DNA of 64,000 bases from Rusavskia elegans (lineage: Eukaryota > Ascomycota > Lecanoromycetes > Teloschistales > Teloschistaceae), in the NCBI GenBank assembly GCA_011316305.1, contig SAUG01000002.1:434001-498000 (forward strand), written 5' to 3'. Below, piece after piece: positions 1-11,077 of this stretch. The translations under genes were made by a program, and so were the position numbers. Positions within the stretch are counted from its first letter, which is position 1. Each line of letters starts with the position of its first letter. The notes below the pieces were generated by a model. That model was not told the origin of the DNA and did no database searches. It saw only the letters and a list, made by a program, of their open reading frames with translations.

Positions 1-1891
1 TGATGTGGTATGACATAAGGAGCCTGGTAGGGCAAAGGAAACACACATTTGAGCGAACGAAGCCGTGATAACAGATGCACTAGTCGATTGTTAATTGATG
101 CAATATTAGAAACTACAGCATCACCTGCTACCACTTGAGTAGGATCATGTCCCTTGCCATGCCAAAGGGTACAGGGTAGATAGCAAACCATTTTGTTACA
201 TTGGACGAACGACCGACTGGCGTCTTGCCTTTCATGCGCCAACTTTGCCTGCCTCCTGTTTAGCACTTCCATCAAAAAAAAAAAACAAAAAAAAAACAAA
301 GCAACAGGTAGATACACGAACTAGATGTGAGCTGTCATTCTGATGGGATTCTCGTTATCTGAGGCCCGAGCATAGTAGAAGAGATTTCACTAGTAAGGAA
401 ACTACTACTCATCTAATAAAGTCTCATGGCCCTCTCGTCTTCTTTTACTCTTTCTAGACCACTTCGGTGCCCTTCCTGCAAGTCAATGCGTCTACCTCAC
501 AGCTCGATGCTGCTCTTTAGGTAGAGTCATACGTAGCATCCCAGTCCCATGATTATCCTTGTGCTATCTTGTCATGCCTGGCAAAGAGCAACCCGTAGCA
601 CCTGATTTGTATCTTCTTGTGCTTACTCTTCTTTTTGCATCTCACAGAGTTTGCATTGTGGTCTAATGAAAACATCTGCTAATTCTCAAAGCGGACATGT
701 AGAGGTTAGCTGCCTAGAGGTCGACAGGATGAGCGATAATAGTAGCCATATCCAATAGATATATCGTTGTGTAGGACCGTACTATCCTGGGCTGACAACT
801 CCAGTACCATATATGCAAAAGCTCCTATGAACAATATTTTTCCCTTAACTCAATGACAGTGCCAAGTTCCGAAAGAATCTCGATGGACACTAAGAGCGTT
901 GTCTAACAAACAGTGAGTTCTCCCATACGATAGGCGACTTAAGTCCAAATTCATGGGTTTTCCGTGTTGTTGACGGCTGATTTGTCAAGGTTACTTGTAA
1001 ATCCACTCCGTAAAATAAAGGTATCATCTTGCGCAGAGTCACGCCTTGTATTCTATGGGATAGGGGAGGATATTAAGGCTCTGATTTCGAAAAGGAGGTG
1101 GGAGACTGTGGAAAATAAATTCTATCTACGTCGTAAATTGCCTATGAGAATCGGCTCCATTGATTTGACTGGTAGGTTGGTTCGAAGACCGACAAGAGTA
1201 CATGATTGTATCATGTATTGCTGGTGTCGGCTACAAATCGAAGTTTACAAAAAGGAGACGGGAATGGTTTATTACCTTGCTATTGAAAGTTCACGGTGCA
1301 GCGTGGCCCAGAGGCAACAAGGACGACAATTAACATCCCAAACCTGTACGATAGACAAGAGGGCCGCCGTATTCACGCAGCCATACAGGCATGGATCGGT
1401 ACGATTGGAGTTACCTAACAACCGTCTAGATGGCCTTGGCCGCAGATGAAAGACCTGATGAGTCTCGCCCTGAGCAGTGTTCCGGTGGCTTTGATCCTGC
1501 TAACCCACAGCCCATCGGCGTCTGCTACCGCCAACTTCCGCCGAGCATCTTGTTGTAGCCTGTGACTATTTCTTGTGCGCGATCTTACCCGTCGTCAGCC
1601 GTGATAGTTCCAAAGAGAAATCAAATACGTCTCGTCCTCTACTAATGTGACTATTGTGTGACGCGGCGGATCACGGCCTAAAAACCCTCTCGTCCAGGAT
1701 AGCCCATTCTTTTTGGAATCTGATGCTGAGCATGCAAGAAGCGCCGTTCCTTGGATTTTGGTATGTTAAGGCCCATCGGAAATAAGATTGAATGGGCTAA
1801 GGTTATAGTATTTATTTCCTCATAATACATGATATATGCTATATAGGACCGCACCTGAGTCAACATTCGATTACGTGATGACAGCTGACAG
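1..1891. other. Gene-poor left edge, no supported gene
   Basis: No reading frame here has convincing coding character. The longest open stretch (964-1449, plus) begins at a TTG, shows no recognisable motif and lacks splice partners. The stretch also holds an A-rich tract at 274-300. Confidence 0.5.
274..300. repeat. Poly-A rich simple tract
   Basis: A 27-base run is made almost only of A with two isolated C bases. It is a low-complexity tract. It could be the tail of an old retroelement insertion, but no element is visible beside it. Confidence 0.8.
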
Positions 1892-2261
1892 ACTGAAAAT
1901 TACACAGGACTACTAGATGCTAGGTCAATAGCCAACTGGGAGAAGGAGATGGACAATTTGAGTGCAAAGAATGTCGTTCAGTTGGAGGAGTTATTTATCG
2001 TGTTACACTCAATGCACGAAGCCTGGATTCCACGGGTAAGTCAACCTTTTGCTAGATTGTACAGTATCTAATGGCCAGTCTATAGAGACTCTGGACATCG
2101 TATTGAACAAGGCAACGGCGAATGCTGAATCAGAGTATCACGCCTGGGGGCAAGCAAGGATTGGTGCTGGAGATAGAGAGGAAGCCAACCTGTCAGCCAT
2201 TGAAGATTTGGTGAACGATTCACTACTCGCTTTGAACCATCTGGCATGGCGACGGACATGA
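1892..2261 (+). pseudogene. Exon-like helical coding remnant
   Basis: Two exon-like segments (1892-2035 and 2079-2261) join in phase 0 across a short intron with GTAAGT donor and CCAG acceptor. The translation is amphipathic and helical (for example NWEKEMDNL and EANLSAIEDLVNDSLLALN). The segment has no ATG, and upstream it is bounded by a stop next to a possible acceptor, so it looks like internal exons. It ends at a TGA (2259-2261). A third exon-like stretch follows at about 2353-2448 (reads VQARELEQRGLTQAEFG). The TGA may therefore be a mutated CGA. I do not recognise the family. It is either an unrecognised multi-exon gene or a decayed one. Confidence 0.3.
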
Positions 2262-3767
2262 GTCTGCGCAACTGGTACAGCATAGTGTTGAGCATAGTGC
2301 TATAGCCTCCACCATCGTGAATCACGCATCAATTGGTAAATCGTGATTGCAGGGTCCAGGCTCGTGAGCTCGAGCAAAGAGGTCTCACCCAAGCAGAGTT
2401 TGGAACGCTGCTTTGCTACGCTAAAACGGACGAGATCGATTCAAGTAAGCCAACTTTTGTATGAGTCTTTAATTCTTTGAAATATATGGAATTGCAAAGG
2501 AAGGTGGCTCTATCTATCTGACTAAGAAACGCAGACGCTATATATATGTGAGAGATTTCCATCTGTTTCCACTTCCTGTTTGGCTTTTGCACCAGACGAG
2601 ATCATTGTATTCGCGTCTCCTTTCTACCTGCCTGCGTAGTTTCTTGCCCTGCCCTGCCTTCATCGCTGCTTCCCATGATGTTTCTCTTTCTCATTAGATA
2701 AATCCAATAATTCTTTTAAGCTGTCTTCCATCCCTTGGCACCGTCTTTCTGCGTCTTCTGCTCGTTGCTCCCAGCTTCCCACTCGTCGAGGAGACGCAAG
2801 TATCCAACTCGTGGCTTGGAGGTAGCATTGGCAATTATTTTATTGTGAGCAGAGCTGCATGAAAATCCCAATTCTCCATCCACAATGACGTCTGTTCTTC
2901 TGAGGATAGAATTTTATCCTCTCGCTGTCCCATATCGACTACAATTGGGTACGTGAAGCTTTCACAGTCTCTCGTTGTTGCTTTGACCGGAACCGGTGAA
3001 GAGGCTGGCGTACTTTGAGACTCGACAGGTGATTTTAGGACTTCCTCGATCGCGCGATCTGTCTGAGCGTTGGCACAACAGGCAGGTGAACAGCGACATC
3101 CACACGCCTCAATATTCGGATTGAAAGCCTGGAGTTGGTGGTGTCGCGTTGCGTTATTTCATCAGCGGCGTAGATAACTTCCAATCATGCACAACTATCC
3201 TCCCCCAACATGATTGTCCAGCCTCAAGATCGTGGCCCGTTTTGTTTCGGTTCTTCGATAGAGATGTTGTCGGCTTCCAGTATTGTGACTCGTTGATATA
3301 GATCGATTTGATATAGATCGATGAACTTCAAATATCATCATCCCTTGGAAGACCTAGATGATGAGGTCTCCGTCTCACCATGCTCATGCGTGTCCGCCAC
3401 GCTTTCTTGCTGGGTACATGAGTCAATAAGGTATCTCATGCTGGTAAGGGGCCCAATATCTCACGACTGGGGATAGAGCATTGCAGTTATTGCTCTTCAA
3501 CGAGGAACAGCAAGGGAATACTGCCTTTTTGGCATTTCTTCCCAGTGACGATCCTTGTCCTTCCTTCGGCTGGGCCAATTGCTTTGTTGGTGCGTCATCT
3601 GGTGTTCGCGGGAAAACAAGAGGTCTTCTGTCGCTAAGAAAACCATCCAGTATCTTGTGGTTTCGATCTCGCTGACGTTTTGCCTGGTCTATTGATAAAT
3701 CTCTCTTGGCCCAGGCTTCGCTCCGCAAACTCTTGCCTTTCACATTCTGTCGGTCTCCTGCACCAGA
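2262..3767. other. Non-coding stretch with one exon-like island
   Basis: Apart from the exon-like island at about 2353-2448 described with the preceding fragment, nothing here can be supported as a gene. It contains pyrimidine-rich sequence (about 2560-2790) and short direct repeats (a TTTGATATAGATCGAT-like phrase near 3295-3325). Confidence 0.45.
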
Positions 3768-4175
3768 TCAAATCAGTGTTTTGGTATGCCCCTCACTGGT
3801 GCCTCTGATACTTCTCGGTTTTACTAGATAGTTTTGTTTTCTTCTAGGCTGTCTTCCTCCGCCAGTAGTGTATTTCGGCTTCCTCGAGACGTTGCTGTTG
3901 TTGCGTAGAAGCGTATATTTTTGCGCTGGAACCTCTAGTGCCATCCATGCACGACTCCCTACGAACGTATATTCTGCCTCGGACTCAATGACGGTGTCGA
4001 GGTCCAAAGGAACTCCAAATAGATTCTTGTAGTCCCTGGTAGCAAGGTTCTGGGGTTTGATATCTCGATCTATCATTCCCATGTCAAGATCAAAAAAGAC
4101 TAACACCCCTATGTTCATACCGTGGATCATCTTGTACGCTGAATTCGTTGTACAAACTGGCAGCACTGGGACCAC
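3768..4175 (-). pseudogene. Remnant of a protein kinase catalytic domain
   Basis: The minus-strand translation contains the phrase DRDIKPQN, which matches the catalytic loop of Ser/Thr kinases (HRDxKPxN). About 30 residues later comes GSRAWMALEV, matching the end of the activation segment (G-T-x-x-W-M-A-P-E). Between them an FGVPLDLD stretch sits where DFG would be. The HRD His is replaced by Asp, the APE Pro by Leu, and the DFG Asp is lost. There is no N-lobe in the same frame and no ATG-bounded gene. I read this as a decayed kinase C-lobe. Coding-like helical remnants lie upstream on the same strand (to about 6.2 kb) and could be its former N-terminal part; that link is inference. Confidence 0.55.
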
Positions 4176-4350
4176 CGAATGTCCATTGCGGATCTTGGGT
4201 TACCAGCGGGTTCTCGATTTCGCTGTTAGCTCCCAAGGTCTCCCAATCCAGCGGCAAAGCCCCAAGATTATCTCAGAAGAGATCGCATTTCGTAGCGAAT
4301 CGATTTTCTCCTTTCAGTAGTGTCTTTCGGCTTCCTCGAGGCGTTGCTGT
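3863..4350. repeat. Direct duplication, 36-bp units about 450 bp apart
   Basis: The 36 bases at 3863-3898 recur at 4315-4350 with only a few differences; the core reads TTTCGGCTTCCTCGAG. On the minus strand both encode a similar phrase, S-R-K-P-K-x-T-T. One copy lies in the kinase remnant, the other just outside it. This suggests a local duplication that predates the decay. Confidence 0.7.
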
Positions 4351-7120
4351 CAGGGCACAAAAGGAGGATGAGATCTTGGCGACGACCTTCTTCACCAGCT
4401 TTTCCACGCTTTCCTCCACCTGGAAACTCACCGACGGCGCTCCCATGGGGCCTTCGTGTTCGCCTCACCCGTCGATGACTGGTCTATCAGTGAGTCTTTT
4501 CCTTTTCACTTCGTTGCTTTTGTAAACAATCTCGAATCCTCTCTCACCCACTCTGAGTCTGTCTCTTCGTCTTTCTCGGGAGCTTTCATGACCTCCGAGT
4601 GCGCTTTCGTCACCTCAACTTCTTCCTCTACTGATTTGTGGGATCGTACATCGTTCGGCGGCGTTGACAGAATCGCCGTGAAATTGGTAAAGCAGTCCGT
4701 CCACCTGTTTTTCTGATTGGTTGCCACTGGGCTCCGGTACAATCAATCCAAGTAGCACCTATATGTCGGGTGGATGATCCGCTGCAACCAAAAATGAAGA
4801 CGACGAGAAGCCCTATGAATAATCAGTGGATCATCGTGACCAACGGAGAAGCTTGCAGAAGTCACCACTTACCTCCAGGCACCGGCGTGGGCGTTGTACC
4901 AATGTGTAGCCTCCTAGTCGCTGCTTCGGTGACTGTGTGGTACCAGTGCAAATGCCGTGTCTGATGTGACGAAGTGCTCTACTTCATTAGAGCGTTCAGC
5001 ACAGTCTCTCGCGTCTAAGTTCTCCAAGTGTTCGTCATGAAATTTGGTAAGTATGCCGAACGTTTGTTCGTAATGTTCGGGATGACTGAAAAGATCCTCT
5101 TCGCAGGGCCCGAAGTAATTTTTCCATCGAGCTCCAATTCTCATACTCAATGGTGGTTACGAAGAGCGTTTCCACAAGGTGTCCTCCTGATCGTATTCAT
5201 CATCCTCATTCATATTCCGCTGTTCCATGCACCAGCTTCTCTGGTGAACACCCAAATCATAATCGTCGATCTGCGCTACAGTCACCCGCAGGAAGTCTAT
5301 AAGGCAGAGAAAGTACTGTTTATCTAGTAGAACTTTATCGTTTTCACATGATCGCTTGATTGCTCTGATATACGCCGAGACGGTAGCCTCGTCGATCAGA
5401 TCCAGATTGTCGAAAGAACTATCCTTGATCGATAATAAGCTTGTAGACCCGAGTGTAGAGAATTGGTCGATATTTAGATTTTGAGAAAGAATCTGCACTT
5501 GACCTAAAAGCTCCCGGATTTAAGCTTTACTTATCTCGATAAACTGCCTAATATACTGAATATAGTTAAGGATACGGCTAGTCAGAGTAAGAGATTCTGT
5601 AATAGAATTCAAGTCCCTCGGCCAGGGAGACCACCTTTGCTAAAACGAGAAATTGGAAATCTTCCCTTCGAGTATAGATTGATAAGCGGCAGCTATATTG
5701 ATCGCTAATTGAAAAACTTCTGACGTCGTATCTAGGCGATGACTGGCAGCAAAGATAGTATCGGTCGCGGTTTTAGAATCCCGAATAAACTCTTGTATTC
5801 TGAAGCTGACCTCGGCTCTAATCTGACGGCTCTAAGGCAAGGCTGGAGGAGACTATCAAATCAGGGTATAGGAGTTAAGGAAGTAAAATACATACATAGA
5901 CGGCACGTGTGACGCCATGTGGGTGGCCACCTCGAGACTGAGCCGTTGTCGCCAGAAAGCAGCCTTAGTGTTAGGATCCAAGTCGTGATAGTAGGGATGG
6001 CTGCTTTGTCGTATATTGGCGTTGAGAGCTGGTCCGATGAGCGCCTATAACTACGAATTTGTACCATATCATTAGCTAAGTGCTTGATGAACTGTTTCAG
6101 AGCCTTGCCATAGGTGTTGATGCGCTCGACTGCGGATAGGGTCTTATAATGGGTTTGATGATTCTGATGATGCCTTTCGACCGATTCCTTCCATTGATGA
6201 AGTTGCTCTTTGGCCGACTTATTTCTCAACGATTGGAAGCTATGGCTATCGCGTAACGCCGTACGAGCTCCCGAAACGCGTAGTTCATCCTGTCTTTCTC
6301 TACACAGAAAGTCGTAGAGAAGGCACTATGTTTTGAGTAGCCTGTTCATTTCCTGGGCCCTGCTTCAATTGGTCTTCCATAGTCTTGACTCTGTCGTTCC
6401 GGATGGGTGGCTTCCGAGAATTCTGTGTTTGATTCGCTTGGGGGTGACTGCGAGCGCGAGAGCATGACCGGTTGGACTGCTCACATACGCGTACGGATGT
6501 TACAGATGTTCTTGGGCGAAGTAGATCGAGCCATCGTAATGAATCTCACGGTGAAGTGTGGCGAGGTTGTCATGCAGATTCGATGGAAAATGAGTTTGAA
6601 TCCAAAAACCTTGAGCTGTGAAGAGGTCATAGATCTTCCTGCGAAGAACATATCCTTGTATTTGACAAAGTCGTAGACCTCACGAACGATACTGACAAGC
6701 TCTTTTCCGGTGAACTTCAGGGGCTTATCCCAGATTGTTCGGGTCTGTTGCCCAAGTAAAATTCCCTTGGGAGACGTACTAAGGCGCGAATGGTTGATTG
6801 GATTTCGTAACATGAGATTCAGTATTTTCGAAACTGTTTGATCGGAGGAGTAAGGTAATGTGTGGCAAACACTGCCACTCTGCTGCTTTTGCCGTAAAAG
6901 GTTTGGGCAAAATAAATTGAGCTCGATAGTAGCTGCTCAATATACCTTTTTATTAATGGGATTGTACAGCACAATAAGTCCGTCAGACTACAGTTTACTG
7001 TCATCAAGAGGTCATTGAGACCCCCTATGAGGATCGTCGTTCGACTAATTCCCAACTGCGCGGTTCACGCAAGATTGAGAGTTGAAACCCACGCTACCTT
7101 GAGAACTGGCGCCGATGCCA
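4176..7120 (-). pseudogene. Scattered decayed coding pieces on the minus strand
   Basis: Several minus-strand stretches read like charged or amphipathic helices, but they change frame repeatedly and lack usable starts. They lie at 4914-5150 (includes CEEDLFSHPEHYEQTF), 5157-5498 (includes DLIDEATVSAYIRAIKR), 5861-6229 (includes AKEQLHQWKESVERHH) and 6481-6813 (includes GKELVSIVREVYDFVKYK). No joined model closes without crossing stops or frame changes. They may be one large gene ending in the kinase remnant, or several genes. I cannot name a family. Confidence 0.3.
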
Positions 7121-7780
7121 TCATGTGATGCTTTTGGAAAGAACAACTTGGCTTTGCGATGTAGTGCTGTTGCTGATCTCGATCTGATACACATGTATGA
7201 CAGCAGCCATCTCTGTTTCACTCTGCTTCTTGAGTGTGGCAAGAGTTTCGGCAGCGTCAGTCTTGACTGTTGTCTTCTCTTCAAGCCTTTTGGGCACCCG
7301 GGCGCCTGAACAGATGTAAGCTTCTTCTATTCTGAAATAAACTGCTTTTTCAATCTTTCCTTTGAGGCTGATAGTTGGAACTTCCTGAATCCAAATGATT
7401 TTGTCAGCTTGGTTCACCGCTTTGCGGCGAGCATTTTCGGTCTGGAGATCCTCTTAAGATATTCGCTCTCGCATGGAGCCGTGCTCGCTTGGCTCTCTGA
7501 CGACCTGACTTTCCATCGGCTCGCTGCTTCCATCGCGGCAATGTTGTATAGCGACTAGTCGTCCAAGCCCTCCAAAGATTGTTGCCCCAAAATACACGAA
7601 CCGGAAAGTCGCAAATGCGATGAAGACTGCGAGGATGCTTGGGTAGTACAATTCGCTGAAGACGTTGGACGCCATTTCTGTATCTGTCGAGGGGTTGAGA
7701 ATGGAGATGTACTTTGCCGCTCTGCTAAATTCGTTGCCAGTGTCAGCTCCCCGTCTGGCAGTAAGAGCCTCAACCCTCAA
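7121..7780 (-). pseudogene. Helical/membrane protein remnant with one in-frame TAA
   Basis: A minus-strand frame is open from 7780 to 7121 except for a single TAA at 7454-7456. It reads on in the same frame on both sides. The first half has a hydrophobic, probably membrane-spanning segment (ILAVFIAFATFRFVYFG) followed by a charged tail. After the stop the frame continues with EDLQTENARRKAVNQADK and a helical region rich in Lys, Glu and Thr. A change of CAA to TAA (a CpA-to-TpA change, as in repeat-induced point mutation) would explain the break. No homologous family is recognised. A true stop followed by a chance open frame is less likely given the composition. Confidence 0.4.
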
Positions 7781-7863
7781 TGATATCCGAGATCATAATT
7801 TACTCCGACTTTCGCCAACACTCTGATGCTTGCAGCCTCCTCCACTCCTCCATCATCCCCTTA

Positions 7864-8842
7864 TCATCTCCTCTTCTCCTCTCCTCCCCCTCTCCTCCCC
7901 TTCTCCCATCCGATCCAAGACTTGGATGCACCGCTTTGGTTGGTGCCGATGGTCATGGGGGCTTTGGGCGCTTCAATCATGTCAGCAACGACGACTGTAA
8001 CCGGCTCGGACTTCAATAACCTGGCTTTTTGCGGGTCATGCTTAACCGCAGGCTCTTGCTTACAGACCGGGTCGGAGCATTTCACATTCACCAGACCACC
8101 GCAGATACACTCGCTACTGGTGCTCGAGTTCAAGGTTTGGCAATGCTTACAGGCGACGAGCTTCTTTGTCGCCATGTTTGCGGCGTGCGCCGAGTAGAAT
8201 CCCTATTTTGCACTTTGGCAGCATATTTTGATGGTGATCCGACCTGTAACTGGGTCCATACTCGCGAGTCCGGATTTTGCAATCACGTTGTCTCGTCTAC
8301 CCTTCATCTTCAACGTCTCATCCGCTGGACACTACGGACTGGACAATCCGTTGGACATCTCTTGCCCAGCTCCGATGCGCATCTGGCGGCGAATGTGTGG
8401 CTGGGCGTTCGGGCCAGTAATCTGAGCGGCAACGGCTGTCGAGTTTTTACCATGGGTGTTCGCTGGCATCCGGACACAATGAGAAGGGAGTTCGTCACCG
8501 TTTCGAAAATCAAATTATCGAAGATTTCGAAGTCGAATCGGAACATCTCGTTGCTGTTGGGTTTGAGGTACAGTCTAGGCATTGAGGATTATGGTTGGAA
8601 TTGTCGAGCTCAAGCGTTGTACCCCCAGATGATGTTGCTTCTATGCAAAAAAGGCAAGCTCCGTTAACTGTCTTGGTTGTGTGCAGTGGGCGAATACATC
8701 CTCCAAAGGTTGACATAGCGATAGGTCTCATTGCCAGTAACGTCGAGATGAGATTTCCCACTGCTTTGCCCTCAAGGATTGAGAGAACATCAAGGACTGC
8801 TCGAACATGATCTTCCGGTCCATTTGTCATCATGCACACCAA
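7864..8842 (-). pseudogene. Cys-rich (zinc-finger-like) protein gene, broken
   Basis: The minus strand reads as one protein, but only across lesions. The N-terminal part (8842 to about 8580) includes LSILEGKAVGNLISTLL. The frame then changes to RLYLKPNSNEMFRFDFEIF, and changes again near 8470 to PANTHGKNSTAVAAQ. That last frame is interrupted by TAG at 8332-8334 and TAG at 8203-8205. The end is a Cys-rich module: CKHC, then CIC, then C-S-D-P-V-C (about 7995-8155), resembling a small zinc ribbon. Both TAG codons fit CAG-to-TAG changes. One TAG sits where an intron acceptor could also be, so it alone would not prove decay. The function is unknown. Confidence 0.4.
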
Positions 8843-8881
8843 ATCGACACTTGTAATACACTTTCGGAATTGAATGCCCCA

Positions 8882-9171
8882 TCAAGCTCTAGTAACCTTG
8901 TCTTGCTCGAGTGGAAAGAGAAGCTGAATGTCATGGAATACCCAGAGACCTTCATTGACGTGATACACTGGATCGTAGACGTGTTTCATGATCCCGACTT
9001 TGTAGGCGCAGTAACTGATGGAGGCGTCGCTGCTGCGGTAGATGCGGTCCACTCATCTCGGAATCTCGCCCATTTGGTGATGTACACGAGGTATACAGAC
9101 TCGGGTTCGATATCGGTCTTGACTGAGGCACCGGCGGTTGTGACAACCCTAGAGATACAAAGATCGTGCAC
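8882..9171 (-). pseudogene. Conserved-looking C-terminal fragment with a one-base frameshift
   Basis: The minus strand first reads VYLVYITKWARFRDE. After a shift of one base near 9050 it reads DRIYRSSDASISYCAYKVG, then HVNEGLWVFHDIQLLFP, and stops at 8882. Both halves look strongly protein-coding (aromatic-rich, no low complexity). They join naturally if one base has been lost at the D-E/D-R junction. No intron fits there. I do not recognise the family. The piece sits just upstream of the Cys-rich remnant on the same strand. Confidence 0.45.
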
Positions 9172-9371
9172 ATTTGATACACGAAGACCGGTAGTCGATG
9201 CACGAAGACCAAGGCTTGAGCAGAAGAATTACTGTTAATGCTGTCGAGAAGATGAGTTTTTGTTTTGGGGATGGCCATTTCGTTGTTGGATTATGTTGTT
9301 ATTGAAACTAATACGCTTGCTTGGTGGTGGCTGCAGAGATGACGACTGAAATGGGTACAGGCTGCCAGTAC

Positions 9372-9540
9372 CTAGCGAGCTGCCCTGCAAAGCCTTGACT
9401 TAGCATCCTCAACATGACCCTCATCTTGCTTTTGCTGCTGAGTTGTCTCTAGGTTCAAGTTGTCCACTTGAGCTATGAGCTTGGCAAATCGACTGTCAGC
9501 TGAAGCAGCAATTTCATAAAGGCTTGCGGCGCCTTCGCTG
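9372..9540 (-). pseudogene. Helical exon remnant, paralogous to 10883-11077
   Basis: The minus strand reads a coiled-coil-like stretch containing SADSRFAKLIAQVDNL and then QQQKQDEGHVEDAKSRL before a TAG stop at 9372. The second phrase aligns with NQQRQAISGHVEASKARIEQ of the segment at 10883-11077 (both Q-Q-x-Q, G-H-V-E, A-K-x-R). No ATG or complete gene surrounds it. It is probably part of a duplicated, decayed gene. Confidence 0.35.
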
Positions 9541-10190
9541 AGCCGTCATCGATTGGTACGGTGTAGCTGAAATATCTTGTCACTCTCGTGAAGAGCATGG
9601 TGGAGAAAGGACTGGTGTTGTGTGCGTTGGTGGATCGGAGACTAAGGTGTTATAGTGGAATCCGGTACCCCTGTATTCATAGGGGCTCGTTATGGTCAGT
9701 TTCGGAAGGCCGCTTTCCATTTTGGATAACCCAAGCGTTAGTCCACTGAGAATTGTGACACCAAGCGTTTGAAGGCCGGATATCGGAGGAAGCGCCCGTG
9801 ACAAGGAAGTTGATCAGTGCAAGAGATTTGACAACATTCTTGGTAACGTCACGCCAGGTGGCATCAGTATGCCGGGTACCAATCGAATTTCAGTATATGT
9901 GCTGTTGGAAATGATATTTGCAAGAAAAAATGCATGAAGGTGACAGATGCGAGAAAGAATACGACCACCCATACTCGATGGGATGGCTGAACAAGTAATG
10001 TAATAAAAAGAGATTGACCAAAGAGAAAGATATATAAGAGAATATGATACAAAGAAGTAGGAGAAAAGACTTGTCGTTGGTGATCATAAAAAGATGTGGA
10101 AAAAAGAAAGAAGAATTTTGGGAAGAGGACGGGCTTTATATAGACATGAAAGCTACAGGACATTCGGACAAGATGCGTGAATTCATCATA
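9541..10190. other. No supported gene
   Basis: Open frames on the minus strand (for example 9864-10343, very rich in Phe and Leu) look like chance frames over T/A-rich sequence. I see no splice-consistent gene. Confidence 0.4.
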
Positions 10191-10560
10191 ACATCTGTAC
10201 TGGACATAACGTTGACAGACTGGTGAATTGGGATATTCACGTTGTTCATTGGTTACAGTACTGCTGGCCCGGCACAAAAGCTTGTGACCTGGTGGTGATG
10301 GGATAAAGAATGAATCTGCACCGGATATCTCGATGAAATCCATGAGACTATTACAACTTCTGTACAGGACATAAAGTTGACAGACTGGCGAATTGGGGAT
10401 GTTCTCGATGACATACGTGAGAATATCGTAACTTCTGTACGGGACATAACGTTGACAAAGTGGTGAATACAGATACCTATCTGTTCATTGTTTACAGTAT
10501 TGCTTGCTGGGCAAAAAAGCCTGTGACTGATGGTGACGTGACAGAGAACGGGTGAATCTT
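10191..10560. repeat. Imperfect direct repeat array, three copies
   Basis: A unit with core GGACATAAcGTTGACAgacTGG occurs three times, beginning at about 10191, 10354 and 10430. The last two are in tandem with a period of about 76 bp. The first and third copies also share about 90 bp of following sequence (TGTTCATTG-x-TTACAGTA, then a GGCA-A-rich stretch and TGTGAC). The copies differ at scattered sites. The array lies between the two paralogous helical remnants at 9372 and 10883, so it may be part of the same old duplication. Confidence 0.75.
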
Positions 10561-10882
10561 GACCATTTCGAGTGCAGAGACATTCACCTCGACGGACGTT
10601 TAGTGCTTGGTGAATGTTGTGTGGAAGGAGATGTCACCTCGGTGGAGAATCGCGTCATATCTCTACTGTGTCCTGCATCGCTTGGTGTTGACGGAGATGC
10701 CTGACCATGTGCGGTATCCTGGCCCTGCATGATATCACCATAGCCTAGTGATAAACGTTCAGCCAGTGCGGCTTTAGTTCATCGTGTCGTGATACATACT
10801 TTCAATACAGGATAGAATACCTGACTTCCGGTCTTGTCGAAGAGTTTCTCCAAATTGCGTTGGCGGCTCGTCCAGGTTTTTC

Positions 10883-11077
10883 TTATTTGATATTCACCTC
10901 CATGAAGGTAGCACTTACTTGTTCGATTCGAGCTTTCGAGGCTTCAACATGGCCAGAAATCGCTTGGCGTTGCTGATTTTCTGTATCCAGAAGAGTATTT
11001 GTGCATTGTACGTCTCTTTGAAGGTTGTGGGAGTACGTGCCAAGCGAAGCGCTGTAGGCTCTAGCGAGGTCAGTCAC
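10883..11077 (-). pseudogene. Helical exon remnant, paralogous to 9372-9540
   Basis: The minus strand reads LARAYSASLGTYSHNLQRD and NQQRQAISGHVEASKARIEQ. A GTAAGT donor follows, and then a further coding-like piece (TWTSRQRNLEKLFDKTG) that ends at another donor-like GTATTC. There is no ATG start; a stop lies just upstream in frame. It aligns with the fragment about 1.5 kb away at 9372-9540. The function is unknown. Confidence 0.35.

Noticed and set aside
964..1449. 161-codon open frame on the plus strand
   Set aside because: It starts at TTG, has no motif or splice context and lies in decayed sequence; treated as chance.
9864..10343. 159-codon hydrophobic open frame on the minus strand
   Set aside because: The Phe/Leu/Ser-rich reading follows from A/G-rich plus-strand sequence overlapping the repeat array; no gene structure supports it.
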